19,659 bases of DNA from assembly GCA_002482685.1 (NCBI GenBank), contig DLGL01000084.1, positions 3,239 through 22,897 on the forward strand, written 5' to 3'. The position numbers and the translations under genes are program-made. The DNA comes from Bacteriovoracaceae bacterium UBA7695 (GTDB lineage: Bacteria; Bdellovibrionota; Bacteriovoracia; Bacteriovoracales; Bacteriovoracaceae). A model generated the notes under the pieces. That model saw nothing but the letters and a program-made list of their open reading frames with translations. It had not been told where the DNA came from and did no database searches. Positions within the stretch are counted from its first letter, which is position 1; each line of letters opens with the position of its first letter. Below are positions 1-6,321 of the stretch, in pieces.

Positions 1-674
1 CGTTTTACCTGGGTCGACTTTATGAGCAAATTGTTCATCTGGGCATTGGATCACTTTCCATTACCATTGTTATAGGTATCGTAACCGGCATGGTAATGAC
101 CCTCCAGTTTGGCTATGGATTGGAAAAATTTGGTGGGACACTTTATGTCCCCGCTATTGTCTCTCTCTCATTGTTGCGCGAACTCGCCCCTATTTTTACC
201 TCTCTATTAATTGCAGGACGGATTGGATCAGGGATAAGTGCAGAAATTGGCGCCATGAATGTAACGCAACAAATTGATGCCATCAGGGCCATCGGAACTT
301 CTCCATTTAGGGTTTTAGTTGTTCCCAGAATCCTGGCCTCGGTCATTTCCCTTCCGCTGCTGGCCTGTCTATCAGGCTTTATGGGCATCATTGGTGGGTT
401 GGTCATAGCCGCAACAGAATTTAATATGCCCGTTGGGTTCTATATTAATAAAGTTCTTGGAACCATTAAGTTCATGGACATCTTTGGCAGTATGTTTAAA
501 TGCGCTTTTTTTGGACTTGTGATTTCCCTACTCGCTTGTTACCGCGGATTCCAGACAACTGAAGGAACACTTGGCGTCGGCCAGGCCACTATCTGGGTAG
601 TAGTCAGAACATCAATTATCATTCTCATTTCAGATTTTTTTCTGAGTAAATTTCTTATTCTTTTATTTGGATAA
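1..674 (+). CDS. mlaE: MlaE-family ABC permease of phospholipid transport (5' partial)
   Basis: This is the inner-membrane permease of an Mla-type (MCE) transporter that moves phospholipids between inner and outer membranes. The frame is open from base 3, and its reading there (FYLGRLYEQIVHLGIGS) continues the family upstream of the first internal Met at base 90, so the N-terminus lies outside the window. About 223 residues are visible; E. coli MlaE has 260. The family signature is clear: GRIGSGISAEIGAMNVTQQI followed by DAIRAIGTSPFRVLVVPR. Several hydrophobic segments surround it, with the last near the C-terminus. It ends one base before the ATG of mlaF, which indicates translational coupling within an mlaE-mlaF-mlaD operon. 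Family assignment is firm; transport direction is not readable from sequence. Confidence 0.95.
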   Translation, partial: FYLGRLYEQIVHLGIGSLSITIVIGIVTGMVMTLQFGYGLEKFGGTLYVPAIVSLSLLRELAPIFTSLLIAGRIGSGISAEIGAMNVTQQIDAIRAIGTSPFRVLVVPRILASVISLPLLACLSGFMGIIGGLVIAATEFNMPVGFYINKVLGTIKFMDIFGSMFKCAFFGLVISLLACYRGFQTTEGTLGVGQATIWVVVRTSIIILISDFFLSKFLILLFG

Positions 675-675
675 A

Positions 676-1398
676 ATGGAAAAACTTCTTGATATCAAAA
701 ATGTTGAAAAAAGTTTCGATGACAAAAAAGTTCATCAAGGTGTTACCTTTTCTTTATATAAAGGCGAGACAATTGGACTTCTCGGGAATTCAGGAACTGG
801 AAAATCTGTTTTACTTAGGTCACTCATAGGTCTTGAAGAGATTGATAAGGGAGAAATTTACTACCGCAATCAAAGGATTGATCAGTTATCAGAAGAAGCA
901 CTTTTTTCTGTACGTACCAAAGTTTCCTACTCATTTCAGAGTGGCGCTCTATTTGATTCGATTTCCGTTTTTGAAAATGTTGCCTATCCACTTTTCGAAC
1001 ACACAAAACTTAAAGAGAAAGAAATCGAACTTCGTGTCATGGAAATACTTCAGACAGTAAATATGTCTGAGGCCCGGGACCTTATGCCTTCCGATCTTTC
1101 AGGTGGAATGCAAAAACGTGTAGGACTGGCCCGCTCAATGGCATTGAATCCCGAAGTTCTCCTATACGACGAACCCACGGCCGGACTTGATCCTGTGAAT
1201 GTGGAACTTGTTCTGGACATAATGAACAAGTTTAAAGACCAGGGTTTTTCAGGCATTTTTGTCACACATGACATTCCTGCAGCAAAAAAAATCTGTGATC
1301 GGCTACTCATTCTCAAAGACGGGAAAGTCTACTTTCAAGGGACTGTCGAAGAATTTGAAAACAGTGAAGATCTATTTATTAAAAGTTTCTCTGGCTAG
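676..1398 (+). CDS. mlaF: MlaF-family ABC ATPase of phospholipid transport
   Basis: This is the cytoplasmic ATPase that powers the Mla permease. All ABC motifs are intact in the 240-residue product: Walker A GNSGTGKS (37-44), Q-loop SFQSGALFDSISVFENVAYP from residue 86 (an Mla-type version), signature LSGGMQKR (141-148), Walker B VLLYDEPT (161-168) and the switch histidine in VTHD (198). The length is slightly below the usual 250-270, mostly from a short C-terminal tail. I chose the ATG at 676, one base after the mlaE stop, over the in-frame TTG at 667, which would add only three residues. Neither start has a clear Shine-Dalgarno, so initiation probably depends on ribosomes terminating on mlaE. 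Confidence 0.95.
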   Translation: MEKLLDIKNVEKSFDDKKVHQGVTFSLYKGETIGLLGNSGTGKSVLLRSLIGLEEIDKGEIYYRNQRIDQLSEEALFSVRTKVSYSFQSGALFDSISVFENVAYPLFEHTKLKEKEIELRVMEILQTVNMSEARDLMPSDLSGGMQKRVGLARSMALNPEVLLYDEPTAGLDPVNVELVLDIMNKFKDQGFSGIFVTHDIPAAKKICDRLLILKDGKVYFQGTVEEFENSEDLFIKSFSG

Positions 1399-1413
1399 TT
1401 TAAGGATGTTTTT

Positions 1414-2262
1414 ATGAGATTTCGTAAAAAAGATGAAAAAAATTTACTCAAAGTCGGTGTATTCATCTCCCTTCTTTTTGCAGTTGCTATGATTATGATT
1501 GTGAGTATTGGGAAAGAAAACTCTGTTTTTCACCCCAAGATAAATATGCGTGCACGTGTAGAGAATGTAAAAAACTTAAAACCGGGCTCATCCGTTGAAC
1601 TCAAAGGAATTCGAGTCGGAAATGTTGATGAGATCGAGATCATCTCGGAAGATCTGGTAGAAATTCGCTTCAATGTTTTAGAGAAAGAAATTCAATGGAT
1701 AAAAAAAGATTCTAACGTCTCTGTGTCAACAGCAGGGCTAGTAGGTGATAAGTATCTTGAAATCTATGGAGGATCAAGAGAATCACAACCTATAGACCCG
1801 GTTAACGACTTTCTTCGCTCCGAAAATCTGGCAGATATGAAGCAGCTCATGAATAAAGGGGAATCGATAGCCACTATAACTGAGAGAATCCTAACACGTG
1901 TTGATCAGATCATATTCAATATGGATGATGGTAAGAAGTTAGTGGATGCTGTGAACTCTCTTGGAAAGGCCAGTCTCAACATGGAGAAAATCACCCAGGA
2001 ACTGAGAGATGCACATCTTGGAGAGACCATAAAGAATGTCAACAAAACGATGGTAAATCTTGATAAGTCCAGTGCTTCAATTGAAAGGATTACTGCTCGA
2101 ATAGAACGTGGTCCGGGAACGATGAATTCATTAATTTATGACGATAATTTGCATGAAGATTTGCGCGCACTTCTTGGCGGAGCTTCCCGTAATAAAATTA
2201 TAAAATATTTTATTCGCGAATCTATTCAAAATTCAGAGAGAAAGAAATCGAAGGCTAACTAA
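1414..2262 (+). CDS. mlaD: MlaD-like MCE-domain protein, inner-membrane anchored
   Basis: This is the substrate-binding MCE subunit of the Mla transporter. One membrane helix (about residues 12-32) anchors it, and the rest is periplasmic. The MCE domain spans about 42-120, with VENVKNLKPGSSVELKGIRV and the LVGDKYLEI strand as typical features. From about 140 to 230 the chain is polar and helical, as in longer MCE proteins, and GPGTMNSLIYDD (233-244) resembles the motif that recurs in such tails. At 282 residues it is longer than E. coli MlaD (183) and closer to the MCE proteins of organisms with reduced operons. An AAGGA Shine-Dalgarno lies about 8 bases before the ATG. No mlaC or mlaB follows, so those partners, if present, are elsewhere or upstream. 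Confidence 0.92.
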   Translation: MRFRKKDEKNLLKVGVFISLLFAVAMIMIVSIGKENSVFHPKINMRARVENVKNLKPGSSVELKGIRVGNVDEIEIISEDLVEIRFNVLEKEIQWIKKDSNVSVSTAGLVGDKYLEIYGGSRESQPIDPVNDFLRSENLADMKQLMNKGESIATITERILTRVDQIIFNMDDGKKLVDAVNSLGKASLNMEKITQELRDAHLGETIKNVNKTMVNLDKSSASIERITARIERGPGTMNSLIYDDNLHEDLRALLGGASRNKIIKYFIRESIQNSERKKSKAN

Positions 2263-2307
2263 TAAAAAGGTAATCATCAAAGCACTTACCCATAATACCG
2301 AATTCAT
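2233..2307 (-). CDS. Possible 24-residue hydrophobic peptide, antisense to the mlaD end
   Basis: A 24-codon minus-strand reading frame begins at an ATG (2305-2307) with AGGAG (2316-2320) 8 bases upstream, an ideal Shine-Dalgarno distance. It encodes MNSVLWVSALMITFLLVSLR and four more residues, almost entirely one membrane helix. Its 3' end overlaps the last codons of mlaD on the opposite strand. AT-rich sequence resembling a -10 box (TATAAAT) lies just upstream. Frames this short arise by chance; the well-placed Shine-Dalgarno and hydrophobic composition are the only support. It could be a small membrane protein, a type I toxin-like peptide, or nothing. Confidence 0.22.
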   Translation of the reverse strand: MNSVLWVSALMITFLLVSLRFLSL

Positions 2308-2364
2308 TTTTAATACTCCTGTATATTTATATAGAAGTAATAGATAAGGTAGGTTGCCGTCAAA

Positions 2365-2380
2365 GGTGCTTTTTGGCACC
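2365..2380. terminator. Hairpin in the convergent junction after mlaD
   Basis: GGTGC (2365-2369) and GCACC (2376-2380) form a short GC-rich stem around a T-rich loop, about 100 bases after the mlaD stop. The flanks carry modest T and A runs, so it may end transcription from either side. The stem is only 5 bp and the U-tract is poor, so this is tentative. Confidence 0.3.
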
Positions 2381-2397
2381 CATGCCTTTATTTCCGC

Positions 2398-2461
2398 TTT
2401 AGTAAGAATCCTGCATTTAAAGAGCTTTTCTTACTCTAAATTGGGGGCCAAACTGACCCCC
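2398..2461. repeat. Two consecutive inverted repeats in the convergent junction
   Basis: First, TTTAGTAAGAA (2398-2408) pairs with TTCTTACTCTAAA (2428-2440), giving a stem of about 11 bp with a 2-base bulge and a 19-base loop. Immediately after it, GGGGG (2443-2447) and CCCCC (2457-2461) flank a 9-base loop. The second structure sits 13 bases past the stop of the minus-strand gene that ends at 2475, so it could act as its terminator, although no T-tract follows on that strand. Confidence 0.4.
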
Positions 2462-2474
2462 GGGTCATCAATCG

Positions 2475-2918
2475 CTATTCAACCATTAAAGAAATTTCAT
2501 ACTTTTCTCTCTTAACGACCTCAAAACCATTGTCATAGTTCTCGGTTCTCCAACGTGTTGAGAATTTACACTCTGAAGTCATGACCAGCTCCTGGCGGCG
2601 AAAGATTGATCGGCCAACAGTTTTAAGTTGAGCACAGGTAGTAATTTTACCTTCATGATCAATGTTGATGGACTTTGTGACAGTGTCATAACTCATGCCT
2701 TCAATTTGAAGTCTCTCAACCTCATCTGATCCTCCATCAGGATCATAAGAGCTGATCGTAATCTCTACCCAGGCCCTTCCAAGTGCGGAATTAATTCCAA
2801 ATGAGGGAGCTGCACTTCTGGACCCCCAAAGGTCAAATTGGCTTAGGGTTTTGATTTTGATTTCTCCGGCATTGGCCGCCGTTATAAAGAGTCCTAAGAC
2901 CATAGCTAATACTTTCAT
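2475..2918 (-). CDS. Small exported protein of unknown function
   Basis: The product has 147 residues and I do not recognise its family. A typical Sec signal peptide occupies residues 1-17 (hydrophobic core LAMVLGLFITAA, probable cleavage after ANA), leaving a mature protein of about 130 residues with alternating polar and hydrophobic stretches that suggest beta strands. The mature part has two cysteines (in TTCAQ and TSECKF) about 23 residues apart, which could form a periplasmic disulfide. GGAG lies 6 bases before the ATG, supporting this start. It is convergent with mlaD and downstream of, but not close to, the sigma-54 regulator; a terminator between them implies separate transcription. 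The likely location is periplasm or outside the cell. Its role is unknown. Confidence 0.8.
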   Translation of the reverse strand: MKVLAMVLGLFITAANAGEIKIKTLSQFDLWGSRSAAPSFGINSALGRAWVEITISSYDPDGGSDEVERLQIEGMSYDTVTKSINIDHEGKITTCAQLKTVGRSIFRRQELVMTSECKFSTRWRTENYDNGFEVVKREKYEISLMVE

Positions 2919-3040
2919 TTCAATCTCCAGAGTTTATGAATTTAGATAAGTGCTTTTAGCCTGAAACGACTGATTGAACATGAAGGAAATTGAGCTTAAC
3001 AAAAACTTAAAACGAGGCCGACACGATCCTGACAATACAA

Positions 3041-3067
3041 ACGAAAAGGCCACCCGAGGGTGGCCAT
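3041..3067 (-). terminator. Intrinsic terminator of the sigma-54 regulator gene
   Basis: GGCCACCC (3048-3055) and GGGTGGCC (3058-3065) form an 8-bp GC-rich stem with an effective 4-base loop. On the minus strand it is followed by TTTTCGT. It starts a few bases after the stop codon of the regulator gene (3071), a classic placement. Confidence 0.85.
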
Positions 3068-3070
3068 TTA

Positions 3071-4585
3071 TTACAGTTCCAGATTTTTTTTCTTCATTTT
3101 TTCTATCAGGGTTGTCCTGTTGAGGGCCAAGAGCTTGGATGCCTGATTCTTATTGCCACGCGTGCGGTTCATAGCCTGCATAATGAGTGAGTCTTCGATA
3201 TCTGACAGAATCTGCTTAAGATCTACTCCCAGGTCAGGGAGCTCAAAAAGAGTTTTGTAACTTTGTGTTGCGAGTGGATTAGAGTGAAAAATTTTCGCCG
3301 GAAGATCTTCGGCCAGGATCTCATTTCCACCACGTAAAATAACCAGACGCTCAATTACATTCTCAAGCTCGCGAACGTTACCTGGCCAGTCATAGCCCAT
3401 GAGTAGGTCCATAGTGAGTGGAGCGAAGGTAATTTCGTTTGATCTATCAGCAGAAACAAATCTATCTAAGAAATGAGAAATAAGAAGCGGGATATCCTCC
3501 CGACGTTCTTTAAGTGCCGGCATACGAATAGGAATGACATTTAGACGGTAAAATAAATCTTCGCGGAACTTACCTTCTAAAACGGCCTTGTCTAAATCTC
3601 TATGAGTCGCAGCGATGACACGGACATCGATTGGAAGAGTTTCCACCGAACCTACAGGCTCAATCTGGCGCTCTTGAAGCACACGAAGAAGTTTTACCTG
3701 AAGAAGCATGGGCATATCACCAATCTCATCCAGGAAAATCGACCCACCTTCAGCTAATTCAAAGCGACCTTTTCGGTTAGAAATTGCACCAGTAAAAGAT
3801 CCTTTGATATGTCCAAAGAGCTCACTCTCCAGGAGTTCGGCCGGAATAGCGCCACAATTGACTGAGATGCGGTTTTTAAGATTTCGGTTGGATAACTTAT
3901 GAATAGCAGAAGCTACGAGCTCCTTACCAGTCCCTGAAGGCCCCATGATAAGAATTGTTGAATCAGACTTGGCCACTTTTCCAATTCTCTCAAATACATC
4001 TCTCATGACCTTAGAGCGACCAATCATACCTTCGAAAGTATCCTCAACCGTTGCGCGGTCGATTTTTAACTTGGAATGAATACGGGTGCGTGAGGTATCG
4101 GTAAAGATCCCCTCTCCTTCGTTCATAATGTCTTGTGGTAAATGAGCAGCAAGCTTAGTTTGGAGTGCCTGGATAACTAACTTCTTTAAATTCTCGGGTT
4201 CAAAAGGTTTTGTGAGGTAATGAAAAACACCTTTCTTAGTTGCTGCAATCGCCGTCTCAATACTGGCAAACCCAGTCATCACTATGGAGACAAATTCAAA
4301 CCCCTTCTCTTTGAGGATATCAACTAGAAGAAGGCCATCTGAGCCCTGGCCAAGAGAGATATCAGCAATAAGGCAGAAAGGAAGTTCACGGTTATGATTT
4401 TTCGCAAATTCCATTAAACAATCTTCTGCACTTGAGTAGAGCTGGGTCCGCAGCTTAAGCGTCTGCTCCAGATAGCGCTTTAAACTCATGCCTAAAAGCT
4501 TGTCATCCTCAACGATGATGATGGGGGGAAAGTTCGCACTTTGTGTCCCATCAAAAGTTTGATGCAAGAAATTCATATCATCCAT
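3071..4585 (-). CDS. NtrC-family sigma-54-dependent response regulator (FlrC/FleR-like)
   Basis: This is a three-domain activator of sigma-54 promoters, 504 residues. The receiver domain (about 20-140) keeps the acidic pocket E26-D27-D28, phospho-acceptor D75, T104 and K126, so it should be phosphorylated by a sensor kinase; none is adjacent. The AAA+ domain (about 185-415) has Walker A GPSGTGKE (215-222), Walker B GSIFLDEIGD (281-290) and the arginine region FREDLFYRLNV. Its sigma-54-contacting loop reads GSFTGA (262-267) rather than the common GAFTGA. The C-terminus (465-504) is a Fis-type helix-turn-helix whose NRTTLIEKMKKK resembles the flagellar regulators FlrC/FleR, but many NtrC-like proteins share this, so the regulon stays open. 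GGAGG lies 4 bases upstream of the ATG at 4585. Another ATG at 4576 is possible but less well spaced. Confidence 0.95.
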   Translation of the reverse strand: MDDMNFLHQTFDGTQSANFPPIIIVEDDKLLGMSLKRYLEQTLKLRTQLYSSAEDCLMEFAKNHNRELPFCLIADISLGQGSDGLLLVDILKEKGFEFVSIVMTGFASIETAIAATKKGVFHYLTKPFEPENLKKLVIQALQTKLAAHLPQDIMNEGEGIFTDTSRTRIHSKLKIDRATVEDTFEGMIGRSKVMRDVFERIGKVAKSDSTILIMGPSGTGKELVASAIHKLSNRNLKNRISVNCGAIPAELLESELFGHIKGSFTGAISNRKGRFELAEGGSIFLDEIGDMPMLLQVKLLRVLQERQIEPVGSVETLPIDVRVIAATHRDLDKAVLEGKFREDLFYRLNVIPIRMPALKERREDIPLLISHFLDRFVSADRSNEITFAPLTMDLLMGYDWPGNVRELENVIERLVILRGGNEILAEDLPAKIFHSNPLATQSYKTLFELPDLGVDLKQILSDIEDSLIMQAMNRTRGNKNQASKLLALNRTTLIEKMKKKNLEL

Positions 4586-4607
4586 AGATCCTCCAAAAGA
4601 GGTCTCA

Positions 4608-4637
4608 AATTTACAAGAACCCGAGTCTTAGTGTCAA
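4608..4637 (-). promoter_or_regulatory. Candidate sigma-70 promoter of the sigma-54 regulator gene
   Basis: On the minus strand, TTGACA (4632-4637) and TAAATT (4608-4613) are separated by 18 bases, ending about 22 bases before the start codon. A second TTGACA (4687-4692) sits 55 bases further upstream without a well-spaced -10. Both lie in a shared GTGTCAAA 8-mer read on the plus strand, so tandem promoters or a repeated protein site are possible. Confidence 0.4.
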
Positions 4638-4721
4638 ACTTTAGACTCCATCAAAATTCTTTATAAACAATAAGTTAACTATGGGGTGTCAAAATGTAAG
4701 AGTTTATTTGGTAGAAAATGA

Positions 4722-4952
4722 CTACTTTAGATCGCGATGCATCTTTTTAATATATTTAACCGATTTCTCTGGGCCACCTTGCCAGAAATAAAACACGCAA
4801 CAGGCGAAGGCGAGGGCGGCAAGGCTAAGGCACAATAATGCTGTTCGTTTTTTTCTTCTAAGCCAGAATAAATAACCAAACTCAGCCGAAAGGACGAGGA
4901 TGGGTATTGCCCAAAAAGGAATATGACGGGTCATGAAATAGATCTCGAGCAT
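4722..4952 (-). CDS. Small membrane protein with two helices, unknown function
   Basis: The product has up to 76 residues and no recognised family. Two hydrophobic segments are evident: residues 11-31 (IPFWAIPILVLSAEFGYLFW) and about 38-58 (rich in Ala, Leu and Cys). They are separated by a basic RRKKR loop that would lie in the cytoplasm, with a basic C-terminal tail (KYIKKMHRDLK). The positive-inside rule then needs some compromise, because both the loop and the tail are basic. Neither the first ATG (4952) nor the ATG at codon 7 (4934, giving MTRHIPFW) has a good Shine-Dalgarno. A promoter-like -10 sits 5 bases before the first ATG, so the mRNA may be leaderless or start at codon 7. The gene lies between the metK terminator and the sigma-54 regulator. 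Confidence 0.6.
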   Translation of the reverse strand: MLEIYFMTRHIPFWAIPILVLSAEFGYLFWLRRKKRTALLCLSLAALAFACCVFYFWQGGPEKSVKYIKKMHRDLK

Positions 4953-4957
4953 ACTTC

Positions 4958-4987
4958 ATTCTAAACTAATTGAGATTTTAGGGTAAA
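4958..4987 (-). promoter_or_regulatory. Candidate promoter for the small membrane protein
   Basis: On the minus strand, TTTACC (4982-4987) and TAGAAT (4958-4963) are spaced by 18 bases. The -10 lies only 5 bases before the ATG at 4952, so transcription would start at or just inside that codon. Such weak matches are common in AT-rich DNA. Confidence 0.3.
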
Positions 4988-5013
4988 AAAAAAGGGCCCC
5001 CTAAGGAGCCCTT
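4984..5013 (-). terminator. Intrinsic terminator of metK
   Basis: AAGGGC (4992-4997) pairs with GCCCTT (5008-5013). After one mismatch, two more C-G pairs close a small loop. On the minus strand the stem runs straight into nine T residues (4985-4993). It lies 10 bases after the metK stop, as expected for a strong factor-independent terminator. Confidence 0.9.
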
Positions 5014-5023
5014 ATTTTCAAAC

Positions 5024-6187
5024 TTAGAAAAATCCTTTAAGAGCAGAAACCATATCAGTCTTCTCCCAAGTAAACCCTTTAGCAGAAGTACGGCCAAAGT
5101 GACCGTAAGCAGCTGTTTCAGAGTAAATTGGACGAAGAAGATCAAGACGCTGAATAATCGCCTTAGGGCGCATATCAAACAGCTCATTGATAGCCGCAGT
5201 TAACTTAGACTCATCAACTTTTGCTGTACCAAAAGTATCAATCAAAAGTGACATTGGCTTAGCTACACCGATGGCGTAAGCAACTTGAACCAATGCTTTA
5301 TCAGCAAGGCCAGCAGCTACAACGTTCTTTGCAATGTGACGGGCAGCATAGGCAGCTGAACGATCCACTTTAGACGGATCTTTTCCAGAGAAAGCACCAC
5401 CGCCGTGAGCACCGTGACCACCGTAAGTATCTACGATGATTTTACGACCTGTTAAACCAGCATCTCCCATTGGTCCACCGATGACAAAACGACCAGTTGG
5501 GTTGATGAAGTATTTAGTATTTTTGTCGATGAATTTAGGATCAACGACTTTCTTGATAACTTCTTCCATGATTGCTTCTTCAATTTGCTTCTGAGACATC
5601 TCTTCAGCATGTTGAGTAGAAACGACGATAGCGTCGATTCGAGAAAGTTTTCCGTCTACATACTGAGCAGTAACTTGAGTTTTACCATCGGCGCGAAGAA
5701 GTGGAAGTTTTCCGTTATGACGAACATCTGCTAATTGCTTAGCTAATTTGTGAGAGAGATCAATCGTTAAAGGCATGAAAGATTCTGTTTCGTTAACAGC
5801 GTAACCAAACATCAAACCTTGGTCACCAGCACCTTGGTCTAAAAATTTCCCTTCGCCTTCGTTAACACCTACAGCGATATCCTGAGACTGCTTACCAACA
5901 GCGATAGTTACGCCACAAGTGTTACAATCAAAGCCTTTATCAGAATGATCGTAGCCGATTTTTTTAATAGTTTTACGAACTGTTTCGTTAATATCAACGT
6001 TTGCACCTGTTGTGATTTCTCCAGCAACAACTACAAGCCCAGTTGTAATCAAAGTTTCGCAAGCAACGCGAGATTTTGGGTCTTGTGCAAGCATTGCATC
6101 AAGAACTGCATCCGAAATTTGATCTGCGATCTTGTCCGGGTGACCCTCAGTAACAGACTCAGAGGTAAACATATAATCTTTCAACAT
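5024..6187 (-). CDS. metK: S-adenosylmethionine synthetase
   Basis: This cytosolic enzyme makes S-adenosylmethionine from methionine and ATP, releasing phosphate and pyrophosphate. The 387-residue length matches the bacterial family (about 380-400). Hallmarks are intact: EGHPDK near the N-terminus (14-19, ATP and Mg2+ binding), GAGDQGLMFGYA (119-130) and the glycine-rich GGGAFSGKD phosphate loop (261-269). AGGAG lies about 8 bases before the ATG at 6187, so this start is preferred over the ATG five codons on. It has its own sigma-70-like promoter upstream and a strong terminator downstream, so it appears monocistronic. No SAM-responsive riboswitch fits in the short leader. SAM demand from methyltransferases is general, and no neighbour suggests a special role. 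Confidence 0.98.
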   Translation of the reverse strand: MLKDYMFTSESVTEGHPDKIADQISDAVLDAMLAQDPKSRVACETLITTGLVVVAGEITTGANVDINETVRKTIKKIGYDHSDKGFDCNTCGVTIAVGKQSQDIAVGVNEGEGKFLDQGAGDQGLMFGYAVNETESFMPLTIDLSHKLAKQLADVRHNGKLPLLRADGKTQVTAQYVDGKLSRIDAIVVSTQHAEEMSQKQIEEAIMEEVIKKVVDPKFIDKNTKYFINPTGRFVIGGPMGDAGLTGRKIIVDTYGGHGAHGGGAFSGKDPSKVDRSAAYAARHIAKNVVAAGLADKALVQVAYAIGVAKPMSLLIDTFGTAKVDESKLTAAINELFDMRPKAIIQRLDLLRPIYSETAAYGHFGRTSAKGFTWEKTDMVSALKGFF

Positions 6188-6243
6188 ATACTTGCTCCTT
6201 ATAGGCAGTAGAACTAAACAAATAATAAACTAGAAGTGCGGGA

Positions 6244-6272
6244 TTTATACCGCGCTCGATGCAGATTATCAA
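6244..6272 (-). promoter_or_regulatory. Sigma-70-like promoter of metK
   Basis: On the minus strand, TTGATA (6267-6272) and TATAAA (6244-6249) are separated by exactly 17 bases, predicting a transcript start about 50 bases before the metK ATG. The -10 is enclosed by an imperfect palindrome, GCGCGG on one side and CCGCAC on the other (6236-6255), which could be an operator. Confidence 0.6.
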
Positions 6273-6321
6273 AAAGATTTTAGGAATATTTTGACCTGGC
6301 GAAAGTTAGGCTAAATGAGAT

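Noticed and set aside
667..675. TTG start for mlaF
   Set aside because: It overlaps the mlaE end without a ribosome site and adds only three residues; the ATG at 676 directly follows the mlaE stop.
2443..2461. Insertion-sequence terminal inverted repeat (G5/C5 element)
   Set aside because: No transposase, no matching second end and no target duplication are visible; a plain hairpin explains it.
5945..6211. A plus-strand frame of 88 codons across the metK start
   Set aside because: It is antisense to conserved metK codons, has no Shine-Dalgarno, and its composition does not resemble a real protein.
6188..6243. SAM riboswitch before metK
   Set aside because: The predicted leader is only about 50 bases and shows no multi-helix aptamer or terminator.
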